From Aliikangiella coralliicola (GTDB lineage Bacteria; Pseudomonadota; Gammaproteobacteria; Enterobacterales; Kangiellaceae), in contig NZ_ML660161.1 in NCBI RefSeq assembly GCF_007004725.1, positions 359,122 to 423,121 of the forward strand: a stretch of 64,000 nucleotides of DNA, read 5' to 3'. Position 1 is the stretch's first letter, and each line of letters begins with the position of its first letter. The notes below the pieces were generated by a model. That model was not told the DNA's origin, searched no databases, and saw only the letters and a list, made by a program, of their open reading frames with translations. The translations under genes and the position numbers were made by a program. Of this stretch, positions 1 to 8,642 are shown piece after piece.

Positions 1-153
1 GGTAAAGCCGGAACCGCAATGGCTGCCTATGGCGCGCAATTAACTGATGCCGAACTTGCTGCAGTAATTACCTATGAGCGAAATGCTTGGGGTAATAATA
101 CTGGTGATAAAGTTCAACCCGCTGACATTCAGGCTTTTAAAGCCGGTAACTAA
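1..153 (+). CDS. coxB: Cytochrome c oxidase subunit II, C-terminal end (partial)
   Basis: The first 50 codons of the window are the 3' end of a gene that begins upstream, and they end in TAA at 151-153. The translated tail contains GTAMAAYG and ITYERNAWGNNTGD. This matches the end of the cytochrome c domain fused to the C-terminus of subunit II in caa3-like oxidases, where the Met would be the axial heme ligand. The Cu(A) domain and the heme-binding CXXCH lie outside the window. In this enzyme, subunit II accepts electrons from soluble cytochrome c at the periplasmic face and passes them to subunit I. The gene is 14 nt upstream of ctaD and is surely co-transcribed with it. The family call rests on a short fragment plus gene order. 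Confidence 0.85.
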   Translation, partial: GKAGTAMAAYGAQLTDAELAAVITYERNAWGNNTGDKVQPADIQAFKAGN

Positions 154-167
154 TAGGAGACGATCTT

Positions 168-1721
168 ATGGCTGATCATCATCCAACCGGCATTAAGCGC
201 TGGTTATTTACAACAAACCACAAGGACATCGGCTCGATGTACCTTTGGTTCTCTTTCATTATGTTCTTGGTTGGCGGCGCAATGGCAATGGTCATTCGCG
301 CGGAACTTTACCAACCGGGTTTGCAATTTGTCGATCCTAACTTCTTTAACCAGATGACAACAATGCATGGTCTAATCATGGTATTCGGTGCTGTTATGCC
401 GAGCATGGTTGGTTTAGCAAACTGGTTAATTCCAATGCAGATTGGCGCGCCTGATATGGCATTGCCAAGAATGAATAACTGGAGTTTCTGGATCTTACCA
501 TTTGCATTTGCAATGTTAATTTCTTCTCTATTTATGGAAGGTGGAGCGCCTAACTTCGGTTGGACTTTCTATGCACCGCTTTCAACTACTTATGCGCCAC
601 CAAGTACAGATTTCTTTATCTTAGGTGTTCATATGATGGGTATCTCATCAATTATGGGAGCGATTAATGTAATTGTGACTGTATTCAACATGAGAGCACC
701 TGGCATGACCTTAATGAAAATGCCGTTGTTCGTATGGACTTGGGTAATCACAGCATTTCTTCTAATTATGGTAATGCCGGTGCTTGCTGGTGCGGTAACG
801 ATGATGTTAACCGACAGACACTTTGGTACTGATTTCTTCAACGCTGCTGGCGGTGGTGATCCAGTTATGTTCCAGCACATTTTCTGGTTCTTTGGACACC
901 CCGAAGTTTATATCATGATTTTGCCGGCATTCGGTGTGGCATCAGAAATTATTCCTGCGTTTGCGCGCAAAAAACTCTTCGGATACTCATCTATGGTTTA
1001 CGCAACAGCGTCGATTGCACTATTGTCTTTCGTGGTCTGGGCGCACCATATGTTTACTGTTGGGATGCCGGTTGCAGGAGAGCTTTTCTTTATGATTGCC
1101 ACCATGCTGATTGCTGTTCCAACGGGTGTTAAGGTATTTAACTGGGTCGCTACTATGTGGCAAGGTTCAATGACCTTTGAAACGCCTATGCTGTTCGCAA
1201 TCGCTTTCGTTATTCTATTTACTATCGGTGGATTCTCCGGTGTTATGTTAGCGATGGCGCCAGTGGACTTTCAGTATCACGATACTTATTTTGTGGTTGC
1301 TCATTTCCATTATGTACTTTTCCCTGGGGCGATATTCGGTACGACAGCTGCTGTGTATTACTGGCTGCCTAAGTGGACAGGTAAAATGTATAACGAGAAG
1401 TTGGGTAAGGCTCACTTCTGGATTTCCATGCTTTTTGTTAATTTAACTTTCTTCCCAATGCACTTTAGCGGACTAGCGGGTATGCCACGTCGTATTCCTG
1501 ACTACAACATGATGTTTGCTGACTTTAACCAATTAGCAAGTATTGGTGCGTTCGGATTAGGTTTAAGCCAGCTGTTATTCCTGGGAATTGTAATTGCGAC
1601 AATTCGCGGCGGTAAGAAAGCTGAAGATAAACCTTGGGATGGTGCGACCGGTTTGGAGTGGGATCAACTTCCATGTCCTGCGCCGTATCACACGTTTGAT
1701 ACGCCACCGAAAGTTAACTAG
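168..1721 (+). CDS. ctaD: Cytochrome c oxidase subunit I (aa3 type)
   Basis: This is the catalytic subunit of the heme-copper oxidase. It reduces O2 to water and pumps protons across the inner membrane. The 517-residue protein has about 12 membrane segments. Visible signatures are MTTMHG (low-spin heme a His), GHPEVY (the Cu(B) His and the His-Tyr pair, with the D-channel Glu), VWAHHMFTVG (Cu(B) His pair), VVAHFHYVLF (heme a3/heme a His), the D-channel Asp in GAPDMALPRMNN and the K-channel Lys in PTGVKVFNW. These mark a type A1 oxidase. GHPEVY is followed by ASEII where ISHIV is more usual. The start is an ATG with TAGGAGA about 8 nt upstream. The gene sits between coxB and ctaG in the standard order. 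Confidence 0.98.
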   Translation: MADHHPTGIKRWLFTTNHKDIGSMYLWFSFIMFLVGGAMAMVIRAELYQPGLQFVDPNFFNQMTTMHGLIMVFGAVMPSMVGLANWLIPMQIGAPDMALPRMNNWSFWILPFAFAMLISSLFMEGGAPNFGWTFYAPLSTTYAPPSTDFFILGVHMMGISSIMGAINVIVTVFNMRAPGMTLMKMPLFVWTWVITAFLLIMVMPVLAGAVTMMLTDRHFGTDFFNAAGGGDPVMFQHIFWFFGHPEVYIMILPAFGVASEIIPAFARKKLFGYSSMVYATASIALLSFVVWAHHMFTVGMPVAGELFFMIATMLIAVPTGVKVFNWVATMWQGSMTFETPMLFAIAFVILFTIGGFSGVMLAMAPVDFQYHDTYFVVAHFHYVLFPGAIFGTTAAVYYWLPKWTGKMYNEKLGKAHFWISMLFVNLTFFPMHFSGLAGMPRRIPDYNMMFADFNQLASIGAFGLGLSQLLFLGIVIATIRGGKKAEDKPWDGATGLEWDQLPCPAPYHTFDTPPKVN

Positions 1722-1749
1722 GCTTTTAAAGAGATAAGTTAGAGTTTTT

Positions 1750-2310
1750 ATGAGCGAAACTGAGCAAAATCAAGCGAACAAAAAGTTGATTGTCCGACTT
1801 GTCGGCATAGTTGGCGGCATGTTTCTGTTTGCTTTTGCTTTAGTGCCGCTTTATGACGTATTTTGTGAAATTACAGGTATTAACGGTAAAACTCGAGGTA
1901 AAGCAATTTACCAATCTGTTGAAGTGAATAAACAGCGCGAAGTGACAGTAGAGTTTATAACAGATATCAATCGCGGAATGCCGTGGGAATTTAAATCATT
2001 GGTAAAATCAATCAAAGTTCACCCCGGTGAACTTAACGAGGTAAAGTTTTACGCGAAAAATACTTCGCGCAAAGATATTATCGGTCAAACGGTACCGAGT
2101 ATTTCACCTGGTGAGGGTGCACTTTATCTCAATAAAACTGAATGCTTTTGCTTTGATCAGCAGCGTTTAGCTGCAGGTGAAGAAGTAGAAATGCCAATGA
2201 AATTTTATGTTGATTCTGAGATACCTGATGATATTACACACCTGACTTTATCCTATAAGTTATTTAATGTTACCGATGCAGTAGAAGTTGCATCGGGAGC
2301 AACCAAATAA
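1750..2310 (+). CDS. ctaG: Cytochrome c oxidase assembly protein CtaG/Cox11
   Basis: This copper chaperone is needed to insert Cu(B) into subunit I. At 186 residues it has the usual family length. It has one N-terminal membrane segment (about residues 17-37, ending LVPLYDVFC) followed by a periplasmic immunoglobulin-like domain. The conserved copper site is the CFCF motif in the segment TECFCFDQQ. YDVFCEITGINGKT just after the anchor is also a Cox11 hallmark. The gene lies 28 nt after ctaD and 34 nt before subunit III, in the order seen in many proteobacterial oxidase operons. Nothing looks truncated. Confidence 0.97.
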   Translation: MSETEQNQANKKLIVRLVGIVGGMFLFAFALVPLYDVFCEITGINGKTRGKAIYQSVEVNKQREVTVEFITDINRGMPWEFKSLVKSIKVHPGELNEVKFYAKNTSRKDIIGQTVPSISPGEGALYLNKTECFCFDQQRLAAGEEVEMPMKFYVDSEIPDDITHLTLSYKLFNVTDAVEVASGATK

Positions 2311-2344
2311 AGCGATAAAAAAACGCTTAGATGGAGAAAAATAA

Positions 2345-3244
2345 ATGAGTACTGAAACTGAAGAAAAGTACGAAAAGTATTATGTACCAGAGCAAAGCAA
2401 ATGGCCTATTGTCGGTGCTGTTGGGCTCTTTTTAATTGCTTTTGGAGGCGCCAACTTTATTCAACAGACCACTGGTAAATATGGCAATGATGGATCTATG
2501 GGGTGGATCACTTTTGCAGCTGGTTTAACTATCATTTTTTACATGATGTGGGGCTGGTGGCGAGACACCATTAATGAGTCAATGGAAGGCTTATACAGTT
2601 CGCAAATGGACCGTTCCTTCCGTCAAGGAATGTTGTGGTTTATTAGCTCTGAAGTGATGTTTTTCGCAGCTTTTTTTGGCGCTCTTTTTTATGCCCGTGC
2701 GTTGGTGATGCCATGGTTGGGCGGAGAAGGTAATAATGTCATGACCCATGCTTTGCTGTGGCCTGACTTTATTCCTCAATGGCCAATGACAGAGACACCT
2801 GGTGGCGAAACGACTCAAGGTATGGGACCGTGGGGGTTACCTGCGATTAACACAGCAATACTTCTAACCAGTTCCTGGACTTTGACTATTGCTCACCACG
2901 CATTAAGAGATGGCAATAGAAATGCTTTGCTTAACTACACTTCAATCACTGCATTATTAGGTATTATTTTCCTTGGTTTACAGGTTTGGGAATACATTCA
3001 TGCATACCAGGAAATGGGATTAACGCTTGGTAGTGGCATTTATGGTTCTACGTTCTTTATGCTGACAGGTTTCCATGGATTCCATGTAACTATTGGAACA
3101 ATATACCTGATTGTATTATCAATTCGCTGTGCGAGTGGCCACTTTACTGCTGAAAATCACTTCGCCTATGAAGCAGGCGCTTGGTATTGGCATTTCGTTG
3201 ATGTGGTTTGGTTATTCTTATTTATATTCGTCTATATTATCTAG
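2345..3244 (+). CDS. ctaE: Cytochrome c oxidase subunit III
   Basis: Subunit III is the membrane subunit that stabilises subunit I and its proton-uptake path. The 299-residue protein has seven predicted membrane helices. Diagnostic segments include WWRDTINES near residue 72, FISSEVMFFAAFF (with the conserved Glu), HHALRDGN, GFHGFHVTIGT and YWHFVDVVWLFLF at the C-terminus. A longer loop around residues 125-165 (Gly/Met-rich) is typical of the bacterial forms. The start ATG has GGAG 10 nt upstream. This is the last gene of the structural operon and is followed by a strong intrinsic terminator at 3266-3295. Confidence 0.97.
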   Translation: MSTETEEKYEKYYVPEQSKWPIVGAVGLFLIAFGGANFIQQTTGKYGNDGSMGWITFAAGLTIIFYMMWGWWRDTINESMEGLYSSQMDRSFRQGMLWFISSEVMFFAAFFGALFYARALVMPWLGGEGNNVMTHALLWPDFIPQWPMTETPGGETTQGMGPWGLPAINTAILLTSSWTLTIAHHALRDGNRNALLNYTSITALLGIIFLGLQVWEYIHAYQEMGLTLGSGIYGSTFFMLTGFHGFHVTIGTIYLIVLSIRCASGHFTAENHFAYEAGAWYWHFVDVVWLFLFIFVYII

Positions 3245-3265
3245 AACTAATTAGATAAGGATGAT

Positions 3266-3295
3266 AAAAAAGCCGAAGTATACTTCGGCTTTTTT
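3266..3295 (+). terminator. Rho-independent terminator after ctaE (may act both ways)
   Basis: There is a perfect inverted repeat, AAAAAAGCCGAAGTA facing TACTTCGGCTTTTTT. The GCCGAAGTA/TACTTCGGC stem ends in a T run on the plus strand, and the flanking A run gives a T run on the minus strand. It lies between convergent genes (ctaE and the DUF2909 gene) and can end both transcripts. Confidence 0.93.
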
Positions 3296-3329
3296 GATCC
3301 TTGAAAACGAGTTATTCAGGCCATTTCAT

Positions 3330-3554
3330 TTATTGTTGTTGTGGATTAACCATTGGTAATCCGTGAGGTTCGATAACACCGGTAAAAATTCCGACGATAA
3401 TCAGTACGAATAATAATATCGATAATCCTATTCGCCAGGTTAAGCCCTTGACAGTCTTCTTTGACTCTTTTTCTGTGATTAAAAAATATAAGCTTCTGAA
3501 TAGTGTGAAGAGTACAGCTAGCATCGCGATAACGATAAGTATTTTTATGAACAT
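3330..3554 (-). CDS. DUF2909 family twin-transmembrane protein
   Basis: This is a 74-residue inner-membrane protein with two hydrophobic segments, at about residues 3-26 and 42-62, separated by a short charged loop (TEKESKKTVKGLTWR). Both the sequence pattern and the position, on the minus strand between ctaE and SURF1, match the DUF2909 'twin transmembrane protein' of proteobacterial oxidase loci. No catalytic residues are evident. The conserved location suggests a link to oxidase assembly, but the function is not known. The Pro-rich tail ends in Gln residues. It is transcribed divergently from SURF1. Confidence 0.85.
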   Translation of the reverse strand: MFIKILIVIAMLAVLFTLFRSLYFLITEKESKKTVKGLTWRIGLSILLFVLIIVGIFTGVIEPHGLPMVNPQQQ

Positions 3555-3634
3555 TTTTTATTCATTCCCGGTCAATTAAACTCTGGATTACAGATAATTA
3601 ATGGTAGAATACGCTCCCAGAGAGTCTTTTTCCA

Positions 3635-4408
3635 GTGCATCGTTTTTCAGTGGAGTTCGCGGTTTTGAAATACGCCATAAAATATTCAATCGGCCGATAT
3701 CAGATCCGCATTAACTTTTGGTTTTTAATTATTTTTTTGTTGGTTCAGACTTTGTTAAATGAATTAGGTTTTTGGCAGTTGAGTCGAGCCCAAGAAAAAC
3801 AAGTTCGTATCGTGCAGTTGGAAAAAGGGGCACAGTCGAAATTGACGAATTTGTCGGAGTTAACCGAGTCGCATATTCAGCAATTTCAGTCAGTCGCAGT
3901 AAATCTGCAATTAGCGAGCAACGATATTTTGTTGTTAGACAATAAAATTGATAACCAAAGACCTGGTTACCACGTATTAAATGTTGCCGAGGACCATCTA
4001 TCTGGTCGCCACCTTCTGGTTAATCGAGGATGGATCTGGGCAGGTAATGATAGAAATGAGTTTCCTCGTGTAGAATTACCGAGTAGAGACTGGCAAGTTG
4101 ATGCGAGAGTTTATCCAATTCCTGAAAAATCAATTTCGACATCTTTGGCGAAATTAGAAATCAGCAGTGATTTCATTCGCTTGCCAGTATTGGATAAACA
4201 AGTTGTTGAAAAGTTAGAGAAGCATCTTGGTGTATCGCTTGAGCCCTACTTATTGCGCTTAAATAGCGATTCTGAAGCGGCGCTAAAAGCAAATTGGGTG
4301 TGGACCAATATGTCTCCAGAGAAACACCTGGCTTACGCAATTCAATGGTTTGCGTTGGCACTAGCTTTCTTAATTGTTAGTTTGATTGTCTGTATTAAAA
4401 AAAGGTGA
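3635..4408 (+). CDS. SURF1 family oxidase assembly protein
   Basis: SURF1 (Shy1) proteins help insert heme a into cytochrome oxidase subunit I. The protein has the family architecture of an N-terminal membrane helix (INFWFLIIFLLVQTLL, about residues 27-42), a periplasmic domain and a C-terminal helix (AIQWFALALAFLIVSLIVC). Supporting motifs are GFWQLSRAQEK after the first helix, GRHLLVNRGWI in the middle and KHLAYAIQWF before the last helix. The start is uncertain. A GTG at 3635 gives 257 residues, while a TTG at 3665 lies 9 nt after GGAG and would give 247. The gene overlaps the Shine-Dalgarno region of the next gene, so the two are translationally close. Confidence 0.92.
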   Translation: MHRFSVEFAVLKYAIKYSIGRYQIRINFWFLIIFLLVQTLLNELGFWQLSRAQEKQVRIVQLEKGAQSKLTNLSELTESHIQQFQSVAVNLQLASNDILLLDNKIDNQRPGYHVLNVAEDHLSGRHLLVNRGWIWAGNDRNEFPRVELPSRDWQVDARVYPIPEKSISTSLAKLEISSDFIRLPVLDKQVVEKLEKHLGVSLEPYLLRLNSDSEAALKANWVWTNMSPEKHLAYAIQWFALALAFLIVSLIVCIKKR

Positions 4409-4412
4409 GTCA

Positions 4413-5057
4413 GTGGATTTTGAAGAAATAAAAAGCGAATCACGCGAAAAAAATGTTAAGAAAAACCGGGCTACCATGATTGCTTTGTTTGTCGCTTTTA
4501 TCGCGCCCGTGGTAATTGCTTATTCCGCCTATTTCAGCGGCTGGTTTCAGGGTGCGACTAAAAATAACGGCGAATTGTTAGCAGAGCAAGATGTGTTGGA
4601 TATTGAAGATTTTCATTTTGTTCGCTCCAATGGAAATTTGATTACCGGTAGAGAGTTTGAAACGCTTTATTGGTGGTTACTTCCGATCGATCCAACTACT
4701 TGCGATGAAGCTTGTTTGAAATTGAATACTTATACGGTTAATCAAACTTATGTTGGTTTGGGGAAAGAAGCCAGGCGAATTAATCAACTACTAGTTTTGC
4801 CTACAGGGACAGATGCAGAGACAGGAAAGTTTCCACTTTCTTATAGTGAATTTACTAATGTTGGGGTTAAGGCTTTAGAGAAAACTCGTAGTGGGCTTAA
4901 TAAAGACCTACCAGCTAATTATATTTATCTGGTTGACCCGCTTGGCAATATTTTCATGCGTTATCCATTGGTGCCTGACGAAAAGTCTGCGCCTGGTATG
5001 AGTAAGAATTTAAGAACTGATCTGTTGCGATTGTTTAAATATTCTCGTTTAGGCTGA
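4413..5057 (+). CDS. Cytochrome oxidase-associated single-pass membrane protein
   Basis: The protein is about 214 residues, with a charged N-terminus, one membrane helix (about residues 22-43, ATMIALFVAFIAPVVIAYSA) and a periplasmic domain of about 170 residues. The middle segment PTTCDEACLKLNTYTVNQ and the later YLVDPLGNIFMRYPLV give it a thioredoxin/SCO-like look. Proteins of this type lie between SURF1 and ctaA in many gammaproteobacterial oxidase loci and are annotated only as transmembrane proteins. I chose the GTG at 4413 because AAGGTGAG lies just upstream. The SURF1 stop codon (4406-4408) is inside this Shine-Dalgarno. A role in copper or redox chemistry of oxidase assembly is inference from context. 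Confidence 0.8.
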   Translation: MDFEEIKSESREKNVKKNRATMIALFVAFIAPVVIAYSAYFSGWFQGATKNNGELLAEQDVLDIEDFHFVRSNGNLITGREFETLYWWLLPIDPTTCDEACLKLNTYTVNQTYVGLGKEARRINQLLVLPTGTDAETGKFPLSYSEFTNVGVKALEKTRSGLNKDLPANYIYLVDPLGNIFMRYPLVPDEKSAPGMSKNLRTDLLRLFKYSRLG

Positions 5058-5121
5058 CGGTATCTGTTGCTTTTTAAGTGCTGGTCGTTAATTAGAAACT
5101 AATAAAAAATAAGAGTTAGTA

Positions 5122-6150
5122 ATGAATAATAAAGCAGTGAGAAATCTATCCCTCTTTGCCACAGCATTTGCGCTAGTTGTTGTTGTTTTGGGAGCTTTTA
5201 CTCGTTTGTCAGATGCTGGATTAGGTTGCCCTGATTGGCCCGGATGTTATGGTTTTATGCACATTCCTACGAAGGATCACCATATCGAAGCTGCCAATCA
5301 GGCTTTCCCTGATCAACCCTATGAGTTCGCGAAAGCATGGCCAGAAATGGTACATCGCTATTTCGCTGGCACGTTGGGCTTGCTAGTTCTCGCGCTGTCG
5401 ATTATTAGCTGGAGAAATAAGCAGAAATTGGCGATGAAACATTCCTCTTTTTTATTGGTACTGATAATTTTCCAAGCCGCGTTAGGGATGTGGACTGTAA
5501 CCATGAAGTTGCACCCGTTAATTGTGATGTTGCATCTCATGGGAGGGTTTATGACCTTTTCTTTGTTGGCCTCACTGACGGCTCGTTATCATTTCCAATT
5601 TTCTTCGCCGTTAAATCAAACTAATCTCACTCGGCTGAAAAAACTGGTTGTTTTAACCTTGAGTATTGTGGTTCTGCAGGTGGCGCTTGGTGGATGGACA
5701 TCAGCGAATTATGCTGCCATGGTCTGCCATGAATTACCTATTTGTCAGGGAAATTGGTTGAACGATGGTGATTTTCTAGCTGGATTTCAACTTTGGGGAC
5801 GTGAAGCTGAAACTTATGAATTCGGTATTCTTGATCAAAATGCACGGATTGCAATTCATGCTGCGCATCGTATTGGTGCTATCGTCGCGACATTAACATT
5901 ATGCTATTTGATTTTTGCTTTAGTTCGCCAGCAAAGTGAAAAATTGCTTTCCAGATTTGGTTGGATTCTTGCAATATTGTTAATTGTTCAGATTGTCCTT
6001 GGTGTTAATAATATTTTATTTCAATTACCTCTAATGAATGCTGTGGCTCACAACGGCGTTGGCGCCTTGTTGGTTGTTACGCTGGTTTGTTTGCTTACCT
6101 TGATATTAATGCCGCAAAAAATTGCTTCCGAGGGTAACAATAATGAGTAA
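5122..6150 (+). CDS. ctaA: Heme A synthase (COX15/CtaA)
   Basis: This enzyme oxidises the C8 methyl of heme O to a formyl group, giving heme A for the aa3 oxidase. The 342-residue inner-membrane protein has about eight helices in two homologous halves. Visible are the N-terminal GLGCPDWPGCYG Cys pair, the His residues in PEMVHRYFAG, the HLMGG segment, a second Cys pair in CHELPICQG and the C-terminal-half His motifs HAAHRIGA and AHNGVGALL. These fit the heme-binding His positions of the family. The gene overlaps ctaB by 8 nt, so heme O synthase and heme A synthase are probably translationally coupled. Confidence 0.96.
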   Translation: MNNKAVRNLSLFATAFALVVVVLGAFTRLSDAGLGCPDWPGCYGFMHIPTKDHHIEAANQAFPDQPYEFAKAWPEMVHRYFAGTLGLLVLALSIISWRNKQKLAMKHSSFLLVLIIFQAALGMWTVTMKLHPLIVMLHLMGGFMTFSLLASLTARYHFQFSSPLNQTNLTRLKKLVVLTLSIVVLQVALGGWTSANYAAMVCHELPICQGNWLNDGDFLAGFQLWGREAETYEFGILDQNARIAIHAAHRIGAIVATLTLCYLIFALVRQQSEKLLSRFGWILAILLIVQIVLGVNNILFQLPLMNAVAHNGVGALLVVTLVCLLTLILMPQKIASEGNNNE

Positions 6151-7042
6151 TTCGGCAGCGACAAATACTGCGACCAGTTGGAAAGATTATCTGGAGCTGA
6201 CCAAGCCCAAAGTCGTTTTATTAATATTACTGACTGCGGTGGTTGGAATGTATATGGCGCCAGTAGAGACGGTTCCAATTGATGTTTTAATTATTGCAAC
6301 GGTAGGAATTGGGTTTGCATCAGGTGGCGCTGCGGTTGTTAATCACGTGGTTGACCAACGTATTGACGCAATTATGGCGCGAACACTGAAACGCCCGGTT
6401 GCTACTGGAAAAATTGACAGTAAACGAGCTATTTTATTTGCTGTGTTTTTATCAGTAACATCAATGGTTTTGCTCTATGTTTTTATTAATCCATTAACGG
6501 CTGTCCTGACGTTTTTTGGATTGGTTGGCTATGCGTTTGTGTATACCATGTATTTGAAACGCGCTACGCCACAGAATATTGTTATTGGTGGCCTGAGCGG
6601 CGCTATTCCACCTTTATTGGGGTGGACAGCGGTTGATGGTCAGGTTCACCCGCATGCTTTACTCTTAGTACTCATCATTTTTGTTTGGACGCCACCACAC
6701 TTTTGGGCTCTGGCTATTTTTCGAAGAGACGAGTACGCGAAAGCGGAAATTCCAATGTTGCCGGTCACGCACGGTATTGCATTTACCAAGTTGAATATTG
6801 TTTTATACACCATATTGTTACTTTTTGCGGCAGCATTGCCTTACCTTACCGGTATGTCCAAGGGAATTTACCTGATTAGTTCCACAATTCTTGGCTTAAT
6901 CTTTTTGTTCTATGCTATTAAATTGAAAAATAGTGACGAGAGACGTATCGCCATGGACACATTTAAATACTCAATTAATTATTTGATGTTACTGTTTGTC
7001 GCCTTATTGGTTGATCGTTATCTGCCTGTTGAGATTTTTTAG
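6143..7042 (+). CDS. ctaB: Protoheme IX farnesyltransferase (heme O synthase)
   Basis: This polytopic UbiA-superfamily prenyltransferase adds a farnesyl group to heme B to make heme O, the substrate of CtaA. The protein is 299 residues from the ATG at 6143, which has GAGGG 9 nt upstream and overlaps the end of ctaA. An in-frame TTG at 6122 is a less likely start. The first Asp-rich prenyl-diphosphate site is visible as NHVVDQRIDAIMARTLKRP, and the second region as RRDEYAKAEIPMLPV. Nine hydrophobic segments fit the family. The N-terminal DYLELTKPKVVLL is typical of CyoE/CtaB. Confidence 0.96.
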   Translation: MSNSAATNTATSWKDYLELTKPKVVLLILLTAVVGMYMAPVETVPIDVLIIATVGIGFASGGAAVVNHVVDQRIDAIMARTLKRPVATGKIDSKRAILFAVFLSVTSMVLLYVFINPLTAVLTFFGLVGYAFVYTMYLKRATPQNIVIGGLSGAIPPLLGWTAVDGQVHPHALLLVLIIFVWTPPHFWALAIFRRDEYAKAEIPMLPVTHGIAFTKLNIVLYTILLLFAAALPYLTGMSKGIYLISSTILGLIFLFYAIKLKNSDERRIAMDTFKYSINYLMLLFVALLVDRYLPVEIF

Positions 7043-7132
7043 TTTTGATTGCGTGGTTAGCGGATTGGGAAAATCTAGATTGGATTGCGACAAATAGCGG
7101 ACACAAAATTAATAGATGAATCGGAATAAACT

Positions 7133-7744
7133 ATGAAACATATCATTAAAGCTGTTCTGTCTGGGATTTTCGTTGCGATAACATTATTGGGGTGCAGTGA
7201 AAAACCAAAAGAATATACGCAGTTATTAATTTATCCGAACAAGAAACCACTTGAGCAATTTGAGTTGGTTCAGCAAGACACTCAAAAGTTTAATGTTGAA
7301 AGCTTTTCGGGTAAATGGAACCTGATTTTTATGGGTTATACAAACTGCCCTGATGTATGCCCATTGACGTTATCAGACATTTCTCGAATTTATCAAAAGA
7401 TTTCACCGCAACTACAAAAGAATCTCCGAATTATTTTCTTGTCGGTTGACCCGGTCAGAGACACTCCCGATCACCTGGCAAAATATATTGACCATTTTCA
7501 TAGTGATTTTGTTGGTATAACGGGGGAGAAAACGCAAATAGATAAGTTAGTTTATTCTCTGGGTGGGATTTATACCATTAATGACGAAGATGAAAAGTTT
7601 TATTCAGTGGATCATAGTGCGCGGATTTTTATTGTAAATCCTAAGGGGCAGCGGTTTGGTATTATTAGTAGTGAGGCGATGCATGGGAAAGATAAGTCTG
7701 TTTTAGTGAAAGAGCTTTCTTGGTTGGCGGAGAGTGAGATTTAG
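7133..7744 (+). CDS. SCO1/SenC/PrrC family copper metallochaperone lipoprotein
   Basis: SCO proteins deliver copper to the Cu(A) site of subunit II, or keep its cysteines reduced. The 203-residue protein starts with a lipoprotein signal (lipobox LLGC, Cys22), so it is anchored in a membrane facing the periplasm. The thioredoxin-like fold carries the Cu-binding CXXXC in YTNCPDVCPLT and the distant His in VDHSARIFIV. FLSVDPVRDTPDHL is a family hallmark. It is the last gene of the oxidase locus, 90 nt after ctaB. Its stop codon lies at the very edge of the left arm of the large inverted repeat. Confidence 0.93.
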   Translation: MKHIIKAVLSGIFVAITLLGCSEKPKEYTQLLIYPNKKPLEQFELVQQDTQKFNVESFSGKWNLIFMGYTNCPDVCPLTLSDISRIYQKISPQLQKNLRIIFLSVDPVRDTPDHLAKYIDHFHSDFVGITGEKTQIDKLVYSLGGIYTINDEDEKFYSVDHSARIFIVNPKGQRFGIISSEAMHGKDKSVLVKELSWLAESEI

Positions 7745-7842
7745 TTTTTAAGGGCGTTTCGCATCGCTTTGCTTGCATGCGACTTACTTTTTTCAACAGC
7801 TAAAAAAGTAAGCAAAAAAGCCGGACGCTTGGCCGCTGGGCA
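7744..7842 (+). repeat. Left arm of a ~99-bp inverted repeat
   Basis: This stretch is repeated in inverted orientation at 8398-8495 with only a few differences (one small indel and about five substitutions, aligned by eye). It contains an internal hairpin, CTTACTTTTTT, a short CAACAGCT loop, then AAAAAAGTAAG, at about 7783-7812. The arm begins at the last base of the SCO1 stop codon. Sequences of this type recur between genes in other gammaproteobacteria, from memory; no other copy is apparent in this window. Confidence 0.85.
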
Positions 7843-8397
7843 AATGTATCTCAAAGACTTAGATAATAAATAAAACTTTAATACAGATAAGGTATTCAGT
7901 TGCTGTCGCTAGCTTGGTGTAGACTCACCTTCTTATTTTTAATATTGTTGCTATAACGAATGGTGTAACCATAAAATTTTTTCTGTGCTGTATTAATTCT
8001 GATATTAATTGACGTAATTTAACCAATCCAGAAAGTACAGGGTGGAATCTGTTTATTAGTAAATAACAGCTAAAAATACCTTCTGTCGCTCTCAAAGACT
8101 AGCAAACATACTCTATAATTTGTATTAATGGTCACTCCAAAAAGTATGGGAATTGGTTTACTTTGTCAGGAATGTAACTCAATCAAAGGTAATTAATCTA
8201 TCGTGAACTTGATCGAAAATAGTCAATCAGCACACGATAAAATTAATATTTGGGATAAAACCGACAGACAATCGACATGCCTGACAGCAACAATGCTTCT
8301 TTTTAAAGATCATCTTACACAGAGCAGGCGATAGCATCTTAATGATAAATCCGGTGCTAAAGATTTGTTTTCTTGTTCAAGTTCACTACTAACAAAT
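7843..8397. other. Gene-free stretch enclosed by the inverted repeats
   Basis: These ~555 AT-rich bases show no open frame with a plausible start and codon pattern on either strand, and no tRNA or obvious structured RNA. It may be a non-autonomous element body, a decayed gene or spacer DNA. I see no transposase remnant. Confidence 0.6.
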
Positions 8398-8495
8398 GCC
8401 CAGCGGCTAGCGTCCGGCTTTTTTGCTTACTTTTTTAGCTGTTGAAAAAAGTAAGTCGCATGCAAGCAAAGCGATGTGAAACAACCCTTAAAAAC
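8398..8495 (-). repeat. Right arm of the ~99-bp inverted repeat
   Basis: This is the reverse complement of 7744-7842, with the same internal hairpin at about 8428-8457. The match runs from TGCCCAGCGGCTAGCG to CCCTTAAAAAC. The two arms could pair to form a very large stem, or could be two separate copies of one dispersed repeat in opposite orientation. The kinase gene starts about 150 bp further on. Confidence 0.85.
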
Positions 8496-8642
8496 ACCAA
8501 ACACAGCCAAAATCCCCTCCTATTACCCCAACCCCACCAACCTCAAACCAATCATTTTGTAACAGTTGTTTGCTGAATTAATCCCACATTCGTTATATGA
8601 TACCAATCAAATTAAAGCTATCTATTTCAGAGTGAACTCAAC

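Noticed and set aside
629-880. Minus-strand frame inside ctaD
   Set aside because: Antisense shadow of a strongly conserved gene with no own signals. The same applies to the other frames opposite conserved genes.
7843-8397. Possible transposase remnant between the inverted repeats
   Set aside because: I translated plausible frames by eye and found no DDE or recombinase motif, only short frames.
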